Origin: Chloroflexota bacterium
Lineage (GTDB): Bacteria; Chloroflexota; Anaerolineae; Anaerolineales; Villigracilaceae
Direction of reading: 5' to 3'
Length of the DNA stretch: 64,000 nt
Assembly (NCBI GenBank): GCA_016195815.1
Contig: JACPYX010000020.1
Coordinates: forward strand, 30,648 to 94,647
Of this stretch, positions 15,987 through 25,092 are shown one piece after another (position 1 is the stretch's first letter; each line of letters starts with the position of its first letter). Position numbers and translations under genes: made by a program. The notes under the pieces were generated by a model, which saw nothing but the letters and a program-made list of their open reading frames with translations, did no database searches and had not been told where the DNA came from.

Positions 15987-16553
15987 CTAGCTTCCGTGTG
16001 CCGGGAAAATCCGTGTGATTGGGTGTTGATAGATTTTATCCCAACCTCCCTTTGTGACTCGATCTTCTTCCATCACGAGAAAGCGCGGCGGCAGGTCACC
16101 GGTGAAAGCGAAACCTTCGTCCAAAATCAAGGTGACACTGTCGTCGCTGTGGCCGGGAGTTGAGATGATCTCTCCATCAATTCCAAGTGAAGCGAGAAAC
16201 TTTCTGCTTTCCTCAAACTTCAAGATAGTGTTGTCGTATTCCAGAATTTCAGTAAAAGGAACATTCCTAGTTTTATTGAATTTGTTCAGCGGCTGAATGA
16301 AGCCTGCCTGACTTTCCATCAAGATCAGTTTTGTGCCCAGGTTTTTTAATTCCTGAACGAGCCCAGCATGGTCGGGATGAAAATGAGTTGCCAAAATATA
16401 TTTGATTTCATTGAGGGCGAGGCCTTTGCGTTTTAGTTCTGCGGCAAATTGAAGGAATGTCCCCGGCCAGCCGCAATCAACCAATAACTTCCCGTTGTTG
16501 GTTTCCAGCGCGTAGTAGTTGGTGGAGTGATAGCCAACATTGATGATGTTCAT
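15987..16553 (-). CDS. MBL-fold metallo-hydrolase
   Basis: A 188-aa protein with the metallo-beta-lactamase metal motif THFHPDHAG (residues about 56-64), a later H in STPGHSDDS and a D in FTGDLPP. It is shorter than many MBL hydrolases (200-300 aa), but the motifs are complete. The substrate is unknown; glyoxalase-II-like or lactonase activities are typical for this fold. A dispersed inverted repeat lies between its start and the next gene upstream. Confidence 0.85.
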   Translation of the reverse strand: MNIINVGYHSTNYYALETNNGKLLVDCGWPGTFLQFAAELKRKGLALNEIKYILATHFHPDHAGLVQELKNLGTKLILMESQAGFIQPLNKFNKTRNVPFTEILEYDNTILKFEESRKFLASLGIDGEIISTPGHSDDSVTLILDEGFAFTGDLPPRFLVMEEDRVTKGGWDKIYQHPITRIFPAHGS

Positions 16554-16563
16554 ATTAGGTTGG

Positions 16564-16601
16564 AAGGTTCAAGGTTTAAAGTTGAATGTCCCTTGAACCT
16601 T
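16564..16601. repeat. Dispersed intergenic inverted repeat
   Basis: AAGGTTCAAGG and CCTTGAACCTT flank a short AT-rich loop. Related 'GTTGAAGGTTCAAGG' sequence occurs inside the dehydrogenase gene at 51199-51230. Confidence 0.65.
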
Positions 16602-16616
16602 GAATTTGTAAACTTT

Positions 16617-17345
16617 CTAGCTGTATTTCACCACGCGGAATTTTTCTTCGTAGCGCGGATTCTCGTCGGTGCTGTCTTCGGTGCGGCGCGACTTCATGCG
16701 TTCCTTGAATTTTTCCACATCGCCGATTTGCGTTTTATGATGGAGCAAAGCTTCGAGTTTAATAGGCCAGGTTTCGGTGACATCGAGAACTGTATTCGGC
16801 TGACTGGTCAGTGAGCACCAGACTTCTTTTGGCATGTGAGGTTGGTAGCCTTCAGTGAGCAATTCGGGAAAGAAGACCGGACTACCCGCGGCGGGAAAAA
16901 CTGCGTCGAGCACCACCTGACCCGCGGCGCGGTGATCGGGGTGGTTGAGTCCGTAACTGGCAAATAGATTCTGAGGGTCGCAAGCGACAAGAATGTCGGG
17001 TTTGAATTTACGGATTACGCGGACAATTTCGCGGCGCAGGTCGAGGTCCGGGATGAGGTAACCGTCCGGACGGTCCAGAAAATGAACCGCTTTCACACCG
17101 ATGACATCCGCGGCGGCGCGCTGTTCTTCGTGCCTGATGCGGCAGAGTTCGTCGGTGGTCATGTCTGCAGACGTTGAATCGTTGAAGCCTTTGTCGCCGC
17201 AGGTCAGAAGCTGATAGATGATGTTGTGCCCGGCACGCGCCCAACGAGCGAGCGTTGCGCCGCAAAAAAATTCAGGGTCGTCCGGGTGAGCCAGGACGAC
17301 CAGAATGTTTTGCTTGTCTTGCCAGTTTTCCGGTTGGAGAGTCAT
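16617..17345 (-). CDS. PIG-L/LmbE-family deacetylase
   Basis: A 242-aa zinc-dependent N-deacetylase. The signature VVLAHPDDPEFFCGAT (residues about 16-30) carries the metal-binding His and two Asp, and the second part of the site is visible in NHPDHRAAGQVVLDAVFP near 135. Family members remove acetyl groups from N-acetylglucosamine derivatives such as the mycothiol or bacillithiol precursors. The specific substrate here is unknown. It is followed 47 bp upstream by ricT in the same direction. Confidence 0.9.
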   Translation of the reverse strand: MTLQPENWQDKQNILVVLAHPDDPEFFCGATLARWARAGHNIIYQLLTCGDKGFNDSTSADMTTDELCRIRHEEQRAAADVIGVKAVHFLDRPDGYLIPDLDLRREIVRVIRKFKPDILVACDPQNLFASYGLNHPDHRAAGQVVLDAVFPAAGSPVFFPELLTEGYQPHMPKEVWCSLTSQPNTVLDVTETWPIKLEALLHHKTQIGDVEKFKERMKSRRTEDSTDENPRYEEKFRVVKYS

Positions 17346-17392
17346 AGATTTTCAGTGCGATTGAGAGCGACACAAGATTCCCGAATGCCGGA

Positions 17393-18310
17393 TTACGATT
17401 TACGCGCTTTGCCGCAGGTGCATCCACCCGCTTCGTGACGGTCGCACGGCGCTTCGGATTTGCGCCGCAGGGATTCGAGTTCGTCCCAGGGTTGGAGTTC
17501 TTCGCGGTCGAAGGTGGCCCAAATGTGTTTGCCTTCTTCACTATCAAGCATCACTGTGACCTTGTTGCTCATCGGTAAAACATCAATGACCTTGCCTTCG
17601 CCTTTGGGCGTGACGACGCGCTTGTTGCGTTTGGGAAGAGCTTTGCGGGCCTCCACATATTGCTCGTATTCGTAGATAAGACAACAACGCAGGCGGCCAC
17701 ACATGCCGGTGATTTCAGCGGGCGTGAGCGAGAGACCCTGCTCTTTGGCCATCTTGATCGAGATCGGGCTGAAGTCGGTCAGGAATTTGGAGCAACAGCG
17801 GGTCTCGAGTCCGCAGGCGCCCATGCCGCCCAGCAGTTTGGCTACATCGCGCGGGCCGATCTGCCGCATCTCGATTTGCGTGCTGGGGTATATGGCCTGC
17901 ATATCTTTTTTGAGCGATTTGAGATCAACCTTCTCTTCGCTCTCGGTGCTGAAAAGAAAAGCCAATCGTGTGCCGTCGTAATTATATTCGGCGGCAACGA
18001 TCTTCACGCCATCGAGTTTAAGTTCGGATGAACGGGCACGGCAGTTGATCATGGCTTCGGTCTGTTTGGACTGCCAGGATTGCTGGAGTAGAAGATCGCG
18101 CGGGGTGGCGCGTCGTTCCACGGATTTCCAGCCGCCTTCAGGTGGAGATGGCGGTTCGGCGATCTTTTGAATTACCTCACCGAGGTGCTTGCCGCGTGCC
18201 GTATCTACGATAACGCGCTCGCCGATGCCAATATCAGGCACGGCGCTGGAGTCGAAGTGATAGATTTTGCCGATCTTGGTAAAACGAACTCCGATAATTG
18301 TAGTTTGCAT
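17393..18310 (-). CDS. ricT: RicT (YaaT/PSP1-domain) regulatory Fe-S protein
   Basis: A 305-aa PSP1-domain protein homologous to Bacillus RicT/YaaT, which with RicA and RicF forms an Fe-S-containing complex controlling RNase Y. Visible are the Cys-rich segment CGLETRCCSKFLTDFSPISIK, then ITGMCGRLRCCLIYEYEQY, and a Cys-rich C-terminal tail (CDRHEAGGCTCGK). No RicA or RicF genes are adjacent. A TATAAT (18318-18323) lies 7 bp before the ATG, so the mRNA is probably leaderless. Confidence 0.9.
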   Translation of the reverse strand: MQTTIIGVRFTKIGKIYHFDSSAVPDIGIGERVIVDTARGKHLGEVIQKIAEPPSPPEGGWKSVERRATPRDLLLQQSWQSKQTEAMINCRARSSELKLDGVKIVAAEYNYDGTRLAFLFSTESEEKVDLKSLKKDMQAIYPSTQIEMRQIGPRDVAKLLGGMGACGLETRCCSKFLTDFSPISIKMAKEQGLSLTPAEITGMCGRLRCCLIYEYEQYVEARKALPKRNKRVVTPKGEGKVIDVLPMSNKVTVMLDSEEGKHIWATFDREELQPWDELESLRRKSEAPCDRHEAGGCTCGKARKS

Positions 18311-18317
18311 GGGCGGA

Positions 18318-18323
18318 ATTATA
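18318..18323 (-). promoter_or_regulatory. -10 box of leaderless ricT transcript
   Basis: TATAAT on the minus strand ends 7 bp before the ATG at 18310; no Shine-Dalgarno is present in the gap. Confidence 0.6.
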
Positions 18324-18385
18324 CCGTATGGTGAAGAGAGCAGGGAAAGAAAAAAAGGAGATGATCAGTTGAAGAGCCAAGCAAA

Positions 18386-18414
18386 AGGCTTGACAAGTTT
18401 AACCTGTCAAGCCT
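18386..18414 (-). terminator. Terminator of the nuo-mrp operon
   Basis: AGGCTTGACA / TGTCAAGCCT, a 10-bp stem, followed on the minus strand by TTTTGCTT. It lies between the mrp stop and ricT. Confidence 0.75.
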
Positions 18415-18448
18415 TATATTTAATTTCTTTCTGTGCTTTGCTTTCTTA

Positions 18449-19528
18449 TCACTCCACAATATTGATCGGCAGTTCGTTCTGGCTGCCCATGGCTTCGACG
18501 CTGACGCGCGCCGCTATTTTTTGAGAAATCTCAGCCAGCGCTTTTGCGACGGGCGATTCGGGATGGGAGACCACAATTGGTTTGCCGCTGTCGCCGCCAA
18601 TGCGGACGTTCTGGTCAATCGGGATTTTGCCAAGGAAGTGTGTCTCGCTGGCCTGCGCCAATTGTTCGCCGCCGCCTGAGCCGAAGATATCCATGCGCGT
18701 GCCATCGGGCAAGTCGAGATATGACATATTTTCAACCACGCCCAGGATTGGTACTTCCAACGTGCGGAACATCGCCAGTCCGCGGCTGGCGTCTTCAAGC
18801 GAGACCAGTTGCGGCAGAGTCACGATGACCGCGCCGCTTAACGGGAGCGCCTGGGCCAGCGACAAGGCTGCGTCACCGGTGCCCGGCGGAAGATCCACGA
18901 TAAGGTAGTCGAGCTCGCCCCATTCGACATCGCCGAGAAATTGCCGGATGGCCGAGTTGAGCATCGGTCCGCGCCAGATCAGTGGTTGTCCGGGTTTGAC
19001 CAACAAGCCCATCGAGATCATTTTCAGCCCGTATGTTTTTGCGGGAACAAGTTTCTTCCCATTCGGTGGCGGAAGTTTTTCGACGCCCATCATGGTTGGG
19101 ACGTTGGGGCCGTAAATATCTGCATCGAGCAGGCCGACGCGTGCGCCGCTTTGCGCAAGGGCAACGGCCACATTGACCGAGACTGTACTCTTGCCAACGC
19201 CGCCTTTGCCGGAGCCGACGGCGATGGCGTTGCGGATGGGCAAGTTGACCAATCCGCGCATGCGGCCATCGTTGGGGACATCCGAATCTAACTTGACCTG
19301 TACCGTCTTCACGCCCGCGATCGCCATCACTGCCTGACGCGATTCCTGCTCGATCTGTCCGCGCAGCGGACAGGCGGGCGTGGTGAGCATCACCGTGAAT
19401 GAAACTTTATCACCGGCAATCTCAAGGTTGCGGATCATGTTCAACGTGACAAGGTCTTGATGTAACTCAGGCTCTTGAACTTTGCTCAAGGCTGTGAGAA
19501 TTGCTTCTTGTGTTATTTTGTTTGTCAT
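18449..19528 (-). CDS. mrp: Mrp/ApbC-family Fe-S carrier ATPase lacking the CxxC motif
   Basis: A 359-aa protein: N-terminal DUF59/MIP18 domain (1-90, with TTPACPLRGQIE) and a P-loop ATPase with the deviant Walker A GKGGVGKST. Bacterial ApbC and eukaryotic Ind1 homologues carry and transfer Fe-S clusters; Ind1 is needed for respiratory complex I. Here the gene directly follows nuoI (23 bp gap), which supports that role. Odd point: where family members have a CxxC pair before the FGxGGG segment, this protein reads NMSYLDLPDGTRMDIFGSGGG, with no cysteine. ATG 19528 is chosen over a TTG at 19546. Confidence 0.88.
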   Translation of the reverse strand: MTNKITQEAILTALSKVQEPELHQDLVTLNMIRNLEIAGDKVSFTVMLTTPACPLRGQIEQESRQAVMAIAGVKTVQVKLDSDVPNDGRMRGLVNLPIRNAIAVGSGKGGVGKSTVSVNVAVALAQSGARVGLLDADIYGPNVPTMMGVEKLPPPNGKKLVPAKTYGLKMISMGLLVKPGQPLIWRGPMLNSAIRQFLGDVEWGELDYLIVDLPPGTGDAALSLAQALPLSGAVIVTLPQLVSLEDASRGLAMFRTLEVPILGVVENMSYLDLPDGTRMDIFGSGGGEQLAQASETHFLGKIPIDQNVRIGGDSGKPIVVSHPESPVAKALAEISQKIAARVSVEAMGSQNELPINIVE

Positions 19529-19551
19529 TAGTTTTCTACCGATCAATAAAT

Positions 19552-20163
19552 TTAGGATGCGGCCTCGGCCTTGGCGGCCTTGGCGGCTTCCTTCGCTTTG
19601 CGGGCCTCGTCTTCACGCGTCGCATTCAATGGGCGAATGTTTGCGTAATATGAAGCGGGCTTGAGCAGTTTTTCCATGTTGTACACATTGCGCTCGTACG
19701 AGGCGATTGCGAAATCGTGATCCATCTTGATCGCGTCGAACGGGCAATACTCCGCGCACAGGCCGCAGTTCATGCAAATGTCCGCATCAATATAAAACTC
19801 AGCGGGCACAGGCACGGGGCGTCCCGTAACGGGATCATTTGTCCGCACGATCCAGATGCACTGCGGCGGGCAGACCTTGGCGCAGATTCCGCACGATGTG
19901 CAACGGACTTCCTTTTTTTCTTCTGCGGTCTCATCGTAAACCAGGAACGGAATGTAGCGGAATTCTTCCGGGATCGTAAGATGTTCTTCGGGATATTGCA
20001 CGGTGAAGATACCGCGCGTGTCTTTTCCTGCGCGGGCCTTCACGCCATCCTGGTTGAAATAACGTTTTTTGCCGCGCACCAGCCACGCCAGGTCTTCAGT
20101 GTATGTAGCCCAGAATCGACCCCAGGTGACGCTTAGTCCTTTAAGGATACCTTTTCCATACAT
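19552..20163 (-). CDS. nuoI: NADH-quinone oxidoreductase subunit I
   Basis: Electron-transfer subunit of complex I carrying two [4Fe-4S] clusters (N6a/N6b). Both motifs are present: CTSCGICAKVCP near residue 82 and CMNCGLCAEYCP near 131. The protein is 203 aa. The C-terminal tail is low-complexity and Ala/Lys/Glu-rich (about 25 residues), an extension not needed for the clusters. It lies 17 bp after nuoCD in the same operon. Confidence 0.94.
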   Translation of the reverse strand: MYGKGILKGLSVTWGRFWATYTEDLAWLVRGKKRYFNQDGVKARAGKDTRGIFTVQYPEEHLTIPEEFRYIPFLVYDETAEEKKEVRCTSCGICAKVCPPQCIWIVRTNDPVTGRPVPVPAEFYIDADICMNCGLCAEYCPFDAIKMDHDFAIASYERNVYNMEKLLKPASYYANIRPLNATREDEARKAKEAAKAAKAEAAS

Positions 20164-20180
20164 AATGATATTCTCCTATG

Positions 20181-21923
20181 CTAGCGGTCCAACTCGCCCA
20201 TCACGATGTCGAGCACACCGAGCAGGGCAACGAAGTCCGCGATCTTGGTGCCCAAACTAATTTTCTCAAGAGCGGTAATGTTGACAAACGAAGCAGGGCG
20301 GACGTGATAACGCCACGGATTCGGCTTGCCGTTCGAGATAAGATAATAGGCCAGCTCTCCTTTGGGCGATTCGATGCGGCCATACGCTTCACCAGCCGGG
20401 ACCCGGACCTGATATTGCGGTTTCTGTGAGTTAATTGGCCCCTCAGGGATTTGTTTGATCGCCTGTTCCAATATGCGCAGCGATTGCCTGATCTCGTCAA
20501 TTCTGATGAGGTAGTTGTCCATCAAGTCGCCGTGCTGGCGGACTGCCACGTCGAAGTCGAAGCGGTCATAAATACCGTATGGGTCGGCGCGGCGGATATC
20601 GTATGGCACGCCCGCGGCGCGCAGAACGGGCCCGGTCATCGAGAACTTGATGGCGTCTTCAGCGTTGATAACCTTGATGCCCTGTAAGCGCGAGACAAGC
20701 ACTTCGTTCTCGCTCAGGAAGCGTTCCATTTCATCAGTCTTGGCGGGCAGGCGTTCGAGCACCAAATCTTTGATCTTCTGTAAAACACCTTCGGGCAGGT
20801 CGCGCACCACGCCGCCAAAACGGAAGTAGTTGCACATCATGCGTGAACCGGCGGCGGCCTCGAAAATATCCAGGATGAGTTCGCGCTCTTCAAAGGCATA
20901 TAGCGCGGGTGTGTACATGGCGCCCAGGTCATTGAGCAACATGCCGACGAACACAAGATGGTTCTGAATGCGGCTGAGTTCAGCCATAATGACCCGGATG
21001 TATTCAGCGCGTTCGGCCACTTTGATATTCATCAATTTTTCAACCGCAACAGCATAACCGAAGTTGTTGCTCATCGAATTGAAATAGTCCAGGCGGTCGG
21101 TGTAGGGCATGTTTTGCAGATACGTATTGCGCTCGCCGATTTTATCGTGATTGCGATGTAAATACCCCACGACGGGTTTGAGCCCGAGGACGGTCTCGCC
21201 CTCCAGGACGATGGCGGCGCGGAATACGCCATGCGTGGAAGGATGCTGCGGCCCCATGTTGACCACGATGCGGTCAGATTTGAGACCGTGTTCATCGGTT
21301 ATTGTATATTTGGCAAGCGAACCGTAGAGCAGGGCATCGCCTTCGGGAATCCATTTTTCCGGGTCGAAATTTTGCGGGAATTTCAAGTTATCTTTATAAG
21401 GATTCTTATCCTCTGCCATCTCGATCTTGCCATCCGGCCAGCGGCTTTTGAAGGGCTTGAAGTCTTCTTCGTAAAACGGTTCCTGCCAATCCTTGCGAAG
21501 CGGATGGCCTTCAAAGCCTTCCCACATTAAGATGCGGCGCAGGTCAGGATGGCCGGTAAATTTGATGCCGAGCAGGTCCCAGGCTTCGCGCTCTTGAAGA
21601 TCGGCGCCTGCATAGACCTGGATCAACGAGGGGACTTCCACCGGGTCTGTACGCGGCACTTGAACCTTGAATACCAGGCCGGGACCGCCGGTGATTTTGT
21701 ACGCATGGTAAACCACTTCCATTTTGTTTTCAGGGAAGTAGTCTACGCCTGTGACGGCGGTCAACAGGTCGTAGCCGAATTCGTCGCGGATGGCGGTGGC
21801 GGCTTCGACAAGTTTATTTTTGTCAACGATGAAACCGGTGAAACCGGGGCGGGTGTCGGCGGTGACGAAGCCCGGGAAACGCGCCACAAGGTCAACGGTC
21901 GAGGTGAGAGGCGTGGTTGTCAT
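20181..21923 (-). CDS. nuoCD: NADH-quinone oxidoreductase fused subunits C/D
   Basis: A 580-aa fusion of the 30-kDa (NuoC, residues about 1-190; [22 protein letters not shown]) and 49-kDa (NuoD, about 200-580; [14 protein letters not shown]) complex I subunits. These form part of the quinone-binding peripheral arm. The fusion is well known in some bacteria. The start ATG 21923 is preferred: AAAGGA lies upstream, while a longer in-frame form would overlap nuoB. The gap to the nuoB stop is four bases. Confidence 0.95.
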   Translation of the reverse strand: MTTTPLTSTVDLVARFPGFVTADTRPGFTGFIVDKNKLVEAATAIRDEFGYDLLTAVTGVDYFPENKMEVVYHAYKITGGPGLVFKVQVPRTDPVEVPSLIQVYAGADLQEREAWDLLGIKFTGHPDLRRILMWEGFEGHPLRKDWQEPFYEEDFKPFKSRWPDGKIEMAEDKNPYKDNLKFPQNFDPEKWIPEGDALLYGSLAKYTITDEHGLKSDRIVVNMGPQHPSTHGVFRAAIVLEGETVLGLKPVVGYLHRNHDKIGERNTYLQNMPYTDRLDYFNSMSNNFGYAVAVEKLMNIKVAERAEYIRVIMAELSRIQNHLVFVGMLLNDLGAMYTPALYAFEERELILDIFEAAAGSRMMCNYFRFGGVVRDLPEGVLQKIKDLVLERLPAKTDEMERFLSENEVLVSRLQGIKVINAEDAIKFSMTGPVLRAAGVPYDIRRADPYGIYDRFDFDVAVRQHGDLMDNYLIRIDEIRQSLRILEQAIKQIPEGPINSQKPQYQVRVPAGEAYGRIESPKGELAYYLISNGKPNPWRYHVRPASFVNITALEKISLGTKIADFVALLGVLDIVMGELDR

Positions 21924-21927
21924 CGTG

Positions 21928-22554
21928 TTATCCTTTTTGCGCGGCGGCGATGGATTTGATTTCCGCATTGCGGCGCGGGTCAATCAAATCGGGTCCCAGA
22001 ATGGGCACGGGAATTTCAACGGTATCCGCGCCTTTTTTGTACCAGCGCACCGTTTTGAGTGACTGCTTGTCAATCTTTTCTTGCAGTTTGATCATGCCTG
22101 CGATCAGAGCCTGCGGGGTGGGGGGGCAGCCGGGGATATAAACGTCAACAGGCAGGAATTTATCCACGCCTGCTACAACGTTGTAACCTTCCTTGAATGG
22201 CCCCCCGCCAGAGGCACAGGCGCCCATGGCCACCACATATTTTGGCTCTGGCATTTGATTGTAGAGGCGCACAATCGCGGGAATCATTTTCTTGGTCACT
22301 GTGCCTGAGACCAGCATCATGTCTGCCTGGCGCGGCGTGGGGCGCATGACCTCCATGCCGAAGCGGGCCATGTCGTAGCGCGCGGCTTGCGCGGCGATCA
22401 TTTCGATGGCGCAACAAGCCAGGCCAAACATGAGAGGCCACACGGATGAACGCTGTCCCCAGTTGTAGATGCGGTCAAGCGTGGTGATGGCTACTGCATG
22501 TTCCAGATCTTCCGGAATTTCGTAGCCGGGCAAATTAAGTTTTTCATTATCCAT
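21928..22554 (-). CDS. nuoB: NADH-quinone oxidoreductase subunit B
   Basis: A 208-aa complex I subunit that holds the terminal N2 [4Fe-4S] cluster. The tandem cysteines ([11 protein letters not shown]), the [11 protein letters not shown] segment and [13 protein letters not shown] are all present. It is encoded between iscX and nuoCD. The operon here holds only B, CD and I, so the remaining subunits must be elsewhere. Confidence 0.95.
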   Translation of the reverse strand: MDNEKLNLPGYEIPEDLEHAVAITTLDRIYNWGQRSSVWPLMFGLACCAIEMIAAQAARYDMARFGMEVMRPTPRQADMMLVSGTVTKKMIPAIVRLYNQMPEPKYVVAMGACASGGGPFKEGYNVVAGVDKFLPVDVYIPGCPPTPQALIAGMIKLQEKIDKQSLKTVRWYKKGADTVEIPVPILGPDLIDPRRNAEIKSIAAAQKG

Positions 22555-22753
22555 TTAAGCTCTCCTCGAACCAGTCTTGATAGATTGCATAGAGAATGTC
22601 GTCGTTTGCGAGCGCCGGGTCATCCTCGAATTCCTGAAGGCGGATCGTCCAGTCATAAATTTGCTGAAGAGTTACTTCTTCGATGTTTGTTTCCGGGTGT
22701 TGCCGTCGTAACTCTAAAGCAATGGCGTAAGTAGCTTCCCAATTGAGAGTCAT
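22547..22753 (-). CDS. iscX: IscX-like Fe-S assembly protein
   Basis: A 68-aa acidic protein with the IscX pattern: a tryptophan near the N-terminus, a central DWxxRLxEFxDDP segment ([13 protein letters not shown]) and [16 protein letters not shown] at the end. In E. coli IscX binds IscS and iron and modulates Fe-S assembly. Here it overlaps nuoB by 8 bp and the aldehyde dehydrogenase stop by one base, so it is translationally coupled to a complex I gene rather than placed in an isc operon. It is recognised by eye from family pattern. Confidence 0.8.
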   Translation of the reverse strand: MTLNWEATYAIALELRRQHPETNIEEVTLQQIYDWTIRLQEFEDDPALANDDILYAIYQDWFEESLNG

Positions 22754-24222
22754 TATTCGCGATTATCAATCTGGGCGCGTTGCAGTTTGCCCGAATAATC
22801 CACATAAATGGATTTCCATTCGGTGAACAATTCCAGGGCGGTCTGTCCGGCTTCACGGTGACCGTTGCCGGTGCCGCGCACGCCGCCGAACGGGAATTGA
22901 ATTTCCGCGCCGGTCGTGCCGTGATTGATGTAAACCAATCCTGTGAAAATATCGCGCATGGCAGTGAATGCGCGGTTGACATCCTGCGTGAAGATCGAAG
23001 TCGAGAGTCCGTATTTTGAGCGGTTGTTGATTTCGATGGCTTCTTCGAGCGAATTGACTTCGATGATCGAAAGCACGGGGCCAAAAACTTCTTCCGCTTC
23101 CAGCGTGGACCCGGGCCGGACTCCGTCAAATAAAGTGGGGGCGTAGAAAAAGCCTTTTCCGTTTACATCCGTGATCTCGGCGCCGGTGAGAACGCGCGCG
23201 CCTTCTTTTTGTCCGACTTGAACGTAATTGTGGATTCGATCCAGCGCGATCTTGTTGATGACGGGACCTACTTCCACGTTTAGATCAAGCCCATTGCCGA
23301 GAGTCAGTTTTTTCGTCCGGGCCAGAAGCGCTTCTTTCAATTTGGGCGCGATGCCTTTTTGAACGATGAGTCGGCTGGCGGCGGTGCAACGTTGCCCGGT
23401 CGTACCGAAGGCGGCCCACAGAGTCGCGTCAGCCACGAGCTCGAGATCCGCATCATCCAAAACGATGATGGCGTTCTTGCCGCCCATTTCGAGCGAGACT
23501 TTTTTGTTGAGTCGGCCAGCGGCCTCGGCGATGGCGCGTCCGGTTGTGGTTGAGCCGGTGAACGAAAGCACGCGCACGCCGGGATGATCCACAAGCGCCC
23601 TGCCGACTTCCGCGCCTGGCGCAAGCAAAAGATTGAACACACCGGCGGGCAGGCCGGCTTCTTCAAAGACTTTGGTGAACGCGGCTGAGATGGCGGGCGT
23701 TTCGGGCGATGGCTTCCAAATGAGGGTGTTGCCCGCGATGAGCGCCGGAAAAATTTTCCACGAGGGAACGGCAATCGGAAAATTCCAGGGCGTGATAATG
23801 CCAACCACGCCCGACGGATCGCGCATGGCCATGCCAAATTTATTCGGCATTTCAACGGGCGCGGTGTAGCCGAGCAAACGGCGTCCCTCGCCGCCCATGA
23901 AGTAAGCCATGTCAATGGCTTCCTGAATATCGCCGCGCGCTTCGGTGATGACCTTGCCCATGTCCTGAGTCAACAGGCGGGCGAGTTCTTCTTTTTTGGT
24001 TTTGAGAATGTCGCCAACTTTGAAGAGCAATTCACCGCGCAATGGGGCGGGCGTCAACCGCCACGATTTGAAGGCTTCGCTCGCGGCTTGAACCGCGGAT
24101 TCAACGTCTGCCAGATTCGCCTCGGCGATCTGTGCAAGGATCTCTTCGGTGGCTGGATTGACCGTGGCAAAGGTAGTCTTGCTTGAAATCCATTTGCCGT
24201 TGATGTAGTTTTGAAATTCCAT
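22753..24222 (-). CDS. NAD(P)-dependent aldehyde dehydrogenase
   Basis: A 489-aa ALDH-superfamily enzyme oxidising an aldehyde to the acid. Visible are the substrate-pocket [14 protein letters not shown], the cofactor loop [13 protein letters not shown], the general base Glu in SLEMGGKNA and the nucleophile Cys in [15 protein letters not shown] 24222 is used; the longer in-frame ATG at 24273 lies upstream of the promoter's likely start. It is the first gene of the ALDH-iscX-nuoB-CD-I-mrp operon. The substrate is unknown; succinate-semialdehyde or alpha-ketoglutarate-semialdehyde-type enzymes are close in motif. Confidence 0.92.
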   Translation of the reverse strand: MEFQNYINGKWISSKTTFATVNPATEEILAQIAEANLADVESAVQAASEAFKSWRLTPAPLRGELLFKVGDILKTKKEELARLLTQDMGKVITEARGDIQEAIDMAYFMGGEGRRLLGYTAPVEMPNKFGMAMRDPSGVVGIITPWNFPIAVPSWKIFPALIAGNTLIWKPSPETPAISAAFTKVFEEAGLPAGVFNLLLAPGAEVGRALVDHPGVRVLSFTGSTTTGRAIAEAAGRLNKKVSLEMGGKNAIIVLDDADLELVADATLWAAFGTTGQRCTAASRLIVQKGIAPKLKEALLARTKKLTLGNGLDLNVEVGPVINKIALDRIHNYVQVGQKEGARVLTGAEITDVNGKGFFYAPTLFDGVRPGSTLEAEEVFGPVLSIIEVNSLEEAIEINNRSKYGLSTSIFTQDVNRAFTAMRDIFTGLVYINHGTTGAEIQFPFGGVRGTGNGHREAGQTALELFTEWKSIYVDYSGKLQRAQIDNRE

Positions 24223-24258
24223 TGAGGCCTTTGGCGAGAAGAATGATCTACAGGCCGG

Positions 24259-24286
24259 ATTATAGCACTTCAAACCTCGAAGTCAA
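24259..24286 (-). promoter_or_regulatory. Promoter of the ALDH-iscX-nuo-mrp operon
   Basis: On the minus strand: TTGACT (24281-24286), 16-bp spacer, TATAAT (24259-24264). Confidence 0.8.
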
Positions 24287-24299
24287 TTGAATTATATCA

Positions 24300-24324
24300 A
24301 AATATATTTGCAAAAATAAATTTG
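24300..24324. promoter_or_regulatory. Candidate operator of the SufR-like regulator
   Basis: Two direct repeats AAATATATTTG (24300-24310) and AAATAAATTTG (24314-24324), each nearly palindromic, lie between the divergent promoters and cover the regulator's -35 region. Binding by the regulator is inferred from position. Confidence 0.45.
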
Positions 24325-24328
24325 TGAG

Positions 24329-24334
24329 TATAAT
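24329..24334 (+). promoter_or_regulatory. -10 box of the leaderless SufR-like regulator gene
   Basis: TATAAT ends 6 bp before the ATG at 24341, with no ribosome-binding site between. Confidence 0.65.
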
Positions 24335-24340
24335 CACCCC

Positions 24341-24946
24341 ATGCCCGTGACAACTGCCCGCCAGAAAGTTGTTGCTTATCTCAAGAAAAACCGCGCCGTA
24401 TCTGCCGCGCAGATTGGACGCGCGCTGAACATGTCCGCGGCCAATGTGCGGCATCATTTATCGGTGCTTTGTTCGGATGGACGAGTTTCTGCAATCGGCG
24501 AAACGAGAAAGGGCGGCAGGGGCAGGCCGGTTAAGTTGTATGGTCTGTCAGGGAGTTTGTTTGGAAATAACCTGGCTTTTCTTGCAGATGGACTTCTCAG
24601 CGAATTTTTGAAAAGACTTTCCCCCACAAAGCAGGAAGATGTTCTGCGCACACTAGCCCGACAACTGGCAACGGACAGTAAAATTACCGAGGCTCAAGGT
24701 ATGTCGAAGCGGCTGGCTTCAACAATCGAGAATCTCAATCAACTTAATTACCAATCCAGGTGGGAGGCGGGCGCGCAGGGGCCGCGCATAATTTTTGCGT
24801 CATGTCCTTACTCTGCAATCATTGAAAAACACCCCGAGCTTTGTAAAATGGATGCAACAATATTGGCGACGTATTTAAATTCAGACACGCGTCAAATGGC
24901 AAAAATCGAAAAAGGGATGGGCATATGTATTTTTGCGATTAAGTGA
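24341..24946 (+). CDS. SufR-like winged-helix regulator with Fe-S ligand cysteines
   Basis: A 201-aa protein. The N-terminal winged helix (1-70: SAAQIGRALNMSAANVRHHLSVL and a GGRGRPVKLY wing) resembles the ArsR/DeoR-type HTH of SufR. The C-terminal part has C155-x12-C168-x27-C196 (CPYSAIIEKHPELC ... GMGIC), a spacing that matches the three Fe-S cluster cysteines of cyanobacterial SufR as I recall them. It is divergent from the ALDH-iscX-nuo-mrp operon, so it probably senses Fe-S status and controls that operon and itself. Its mRNA is probably leaderless. Confidence 0.82.
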   Translation: MPVTTARQKVVAYLKKNRAVSAAQIGRALNMSAANVRHHLSVLCSDGRVSAIGETRKGGRGRPVKLYGLSGSLFGNNLAFLADGLLSEFLKRLSPTKQEDVLRTLARQLATDSKITEAQGMSKRLASTIENLNQLNYQSRWEAGAQGPRIIFASCPYSAIIEKHPELCKMDATILATYLNSDTRQMAKIEKGMGICIFAIK

Positions 24947-25040
24947 TGCAATAGCCTCAGGCAAGAATTAGCGTTTACAGACGGCGGTGGTGCATGAAAG
25001 GCCAGGCAAAAGAGCTGTGAGAGTGTAAGTTTGGTTTATG

Positions 25041-25076
25041 CATTAGGCCTCTTGCCAGAGTAAGAGAAGCGCCATA
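25041..25076 (+). repeat. Repeat 2, right copy
   Basis: Matches 14642-14677 (33/36). The hairpin arms CTCTTGC and GTAAGAG are retained through a G:T pair. A more degenerate relative may start at 24946 (ATGCAATAGCCTCAGGC), just after the SufR-like gene. Confidence 0.75.
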
Positions 25077-25092
25077 GTTAACCTGCTTTTTG

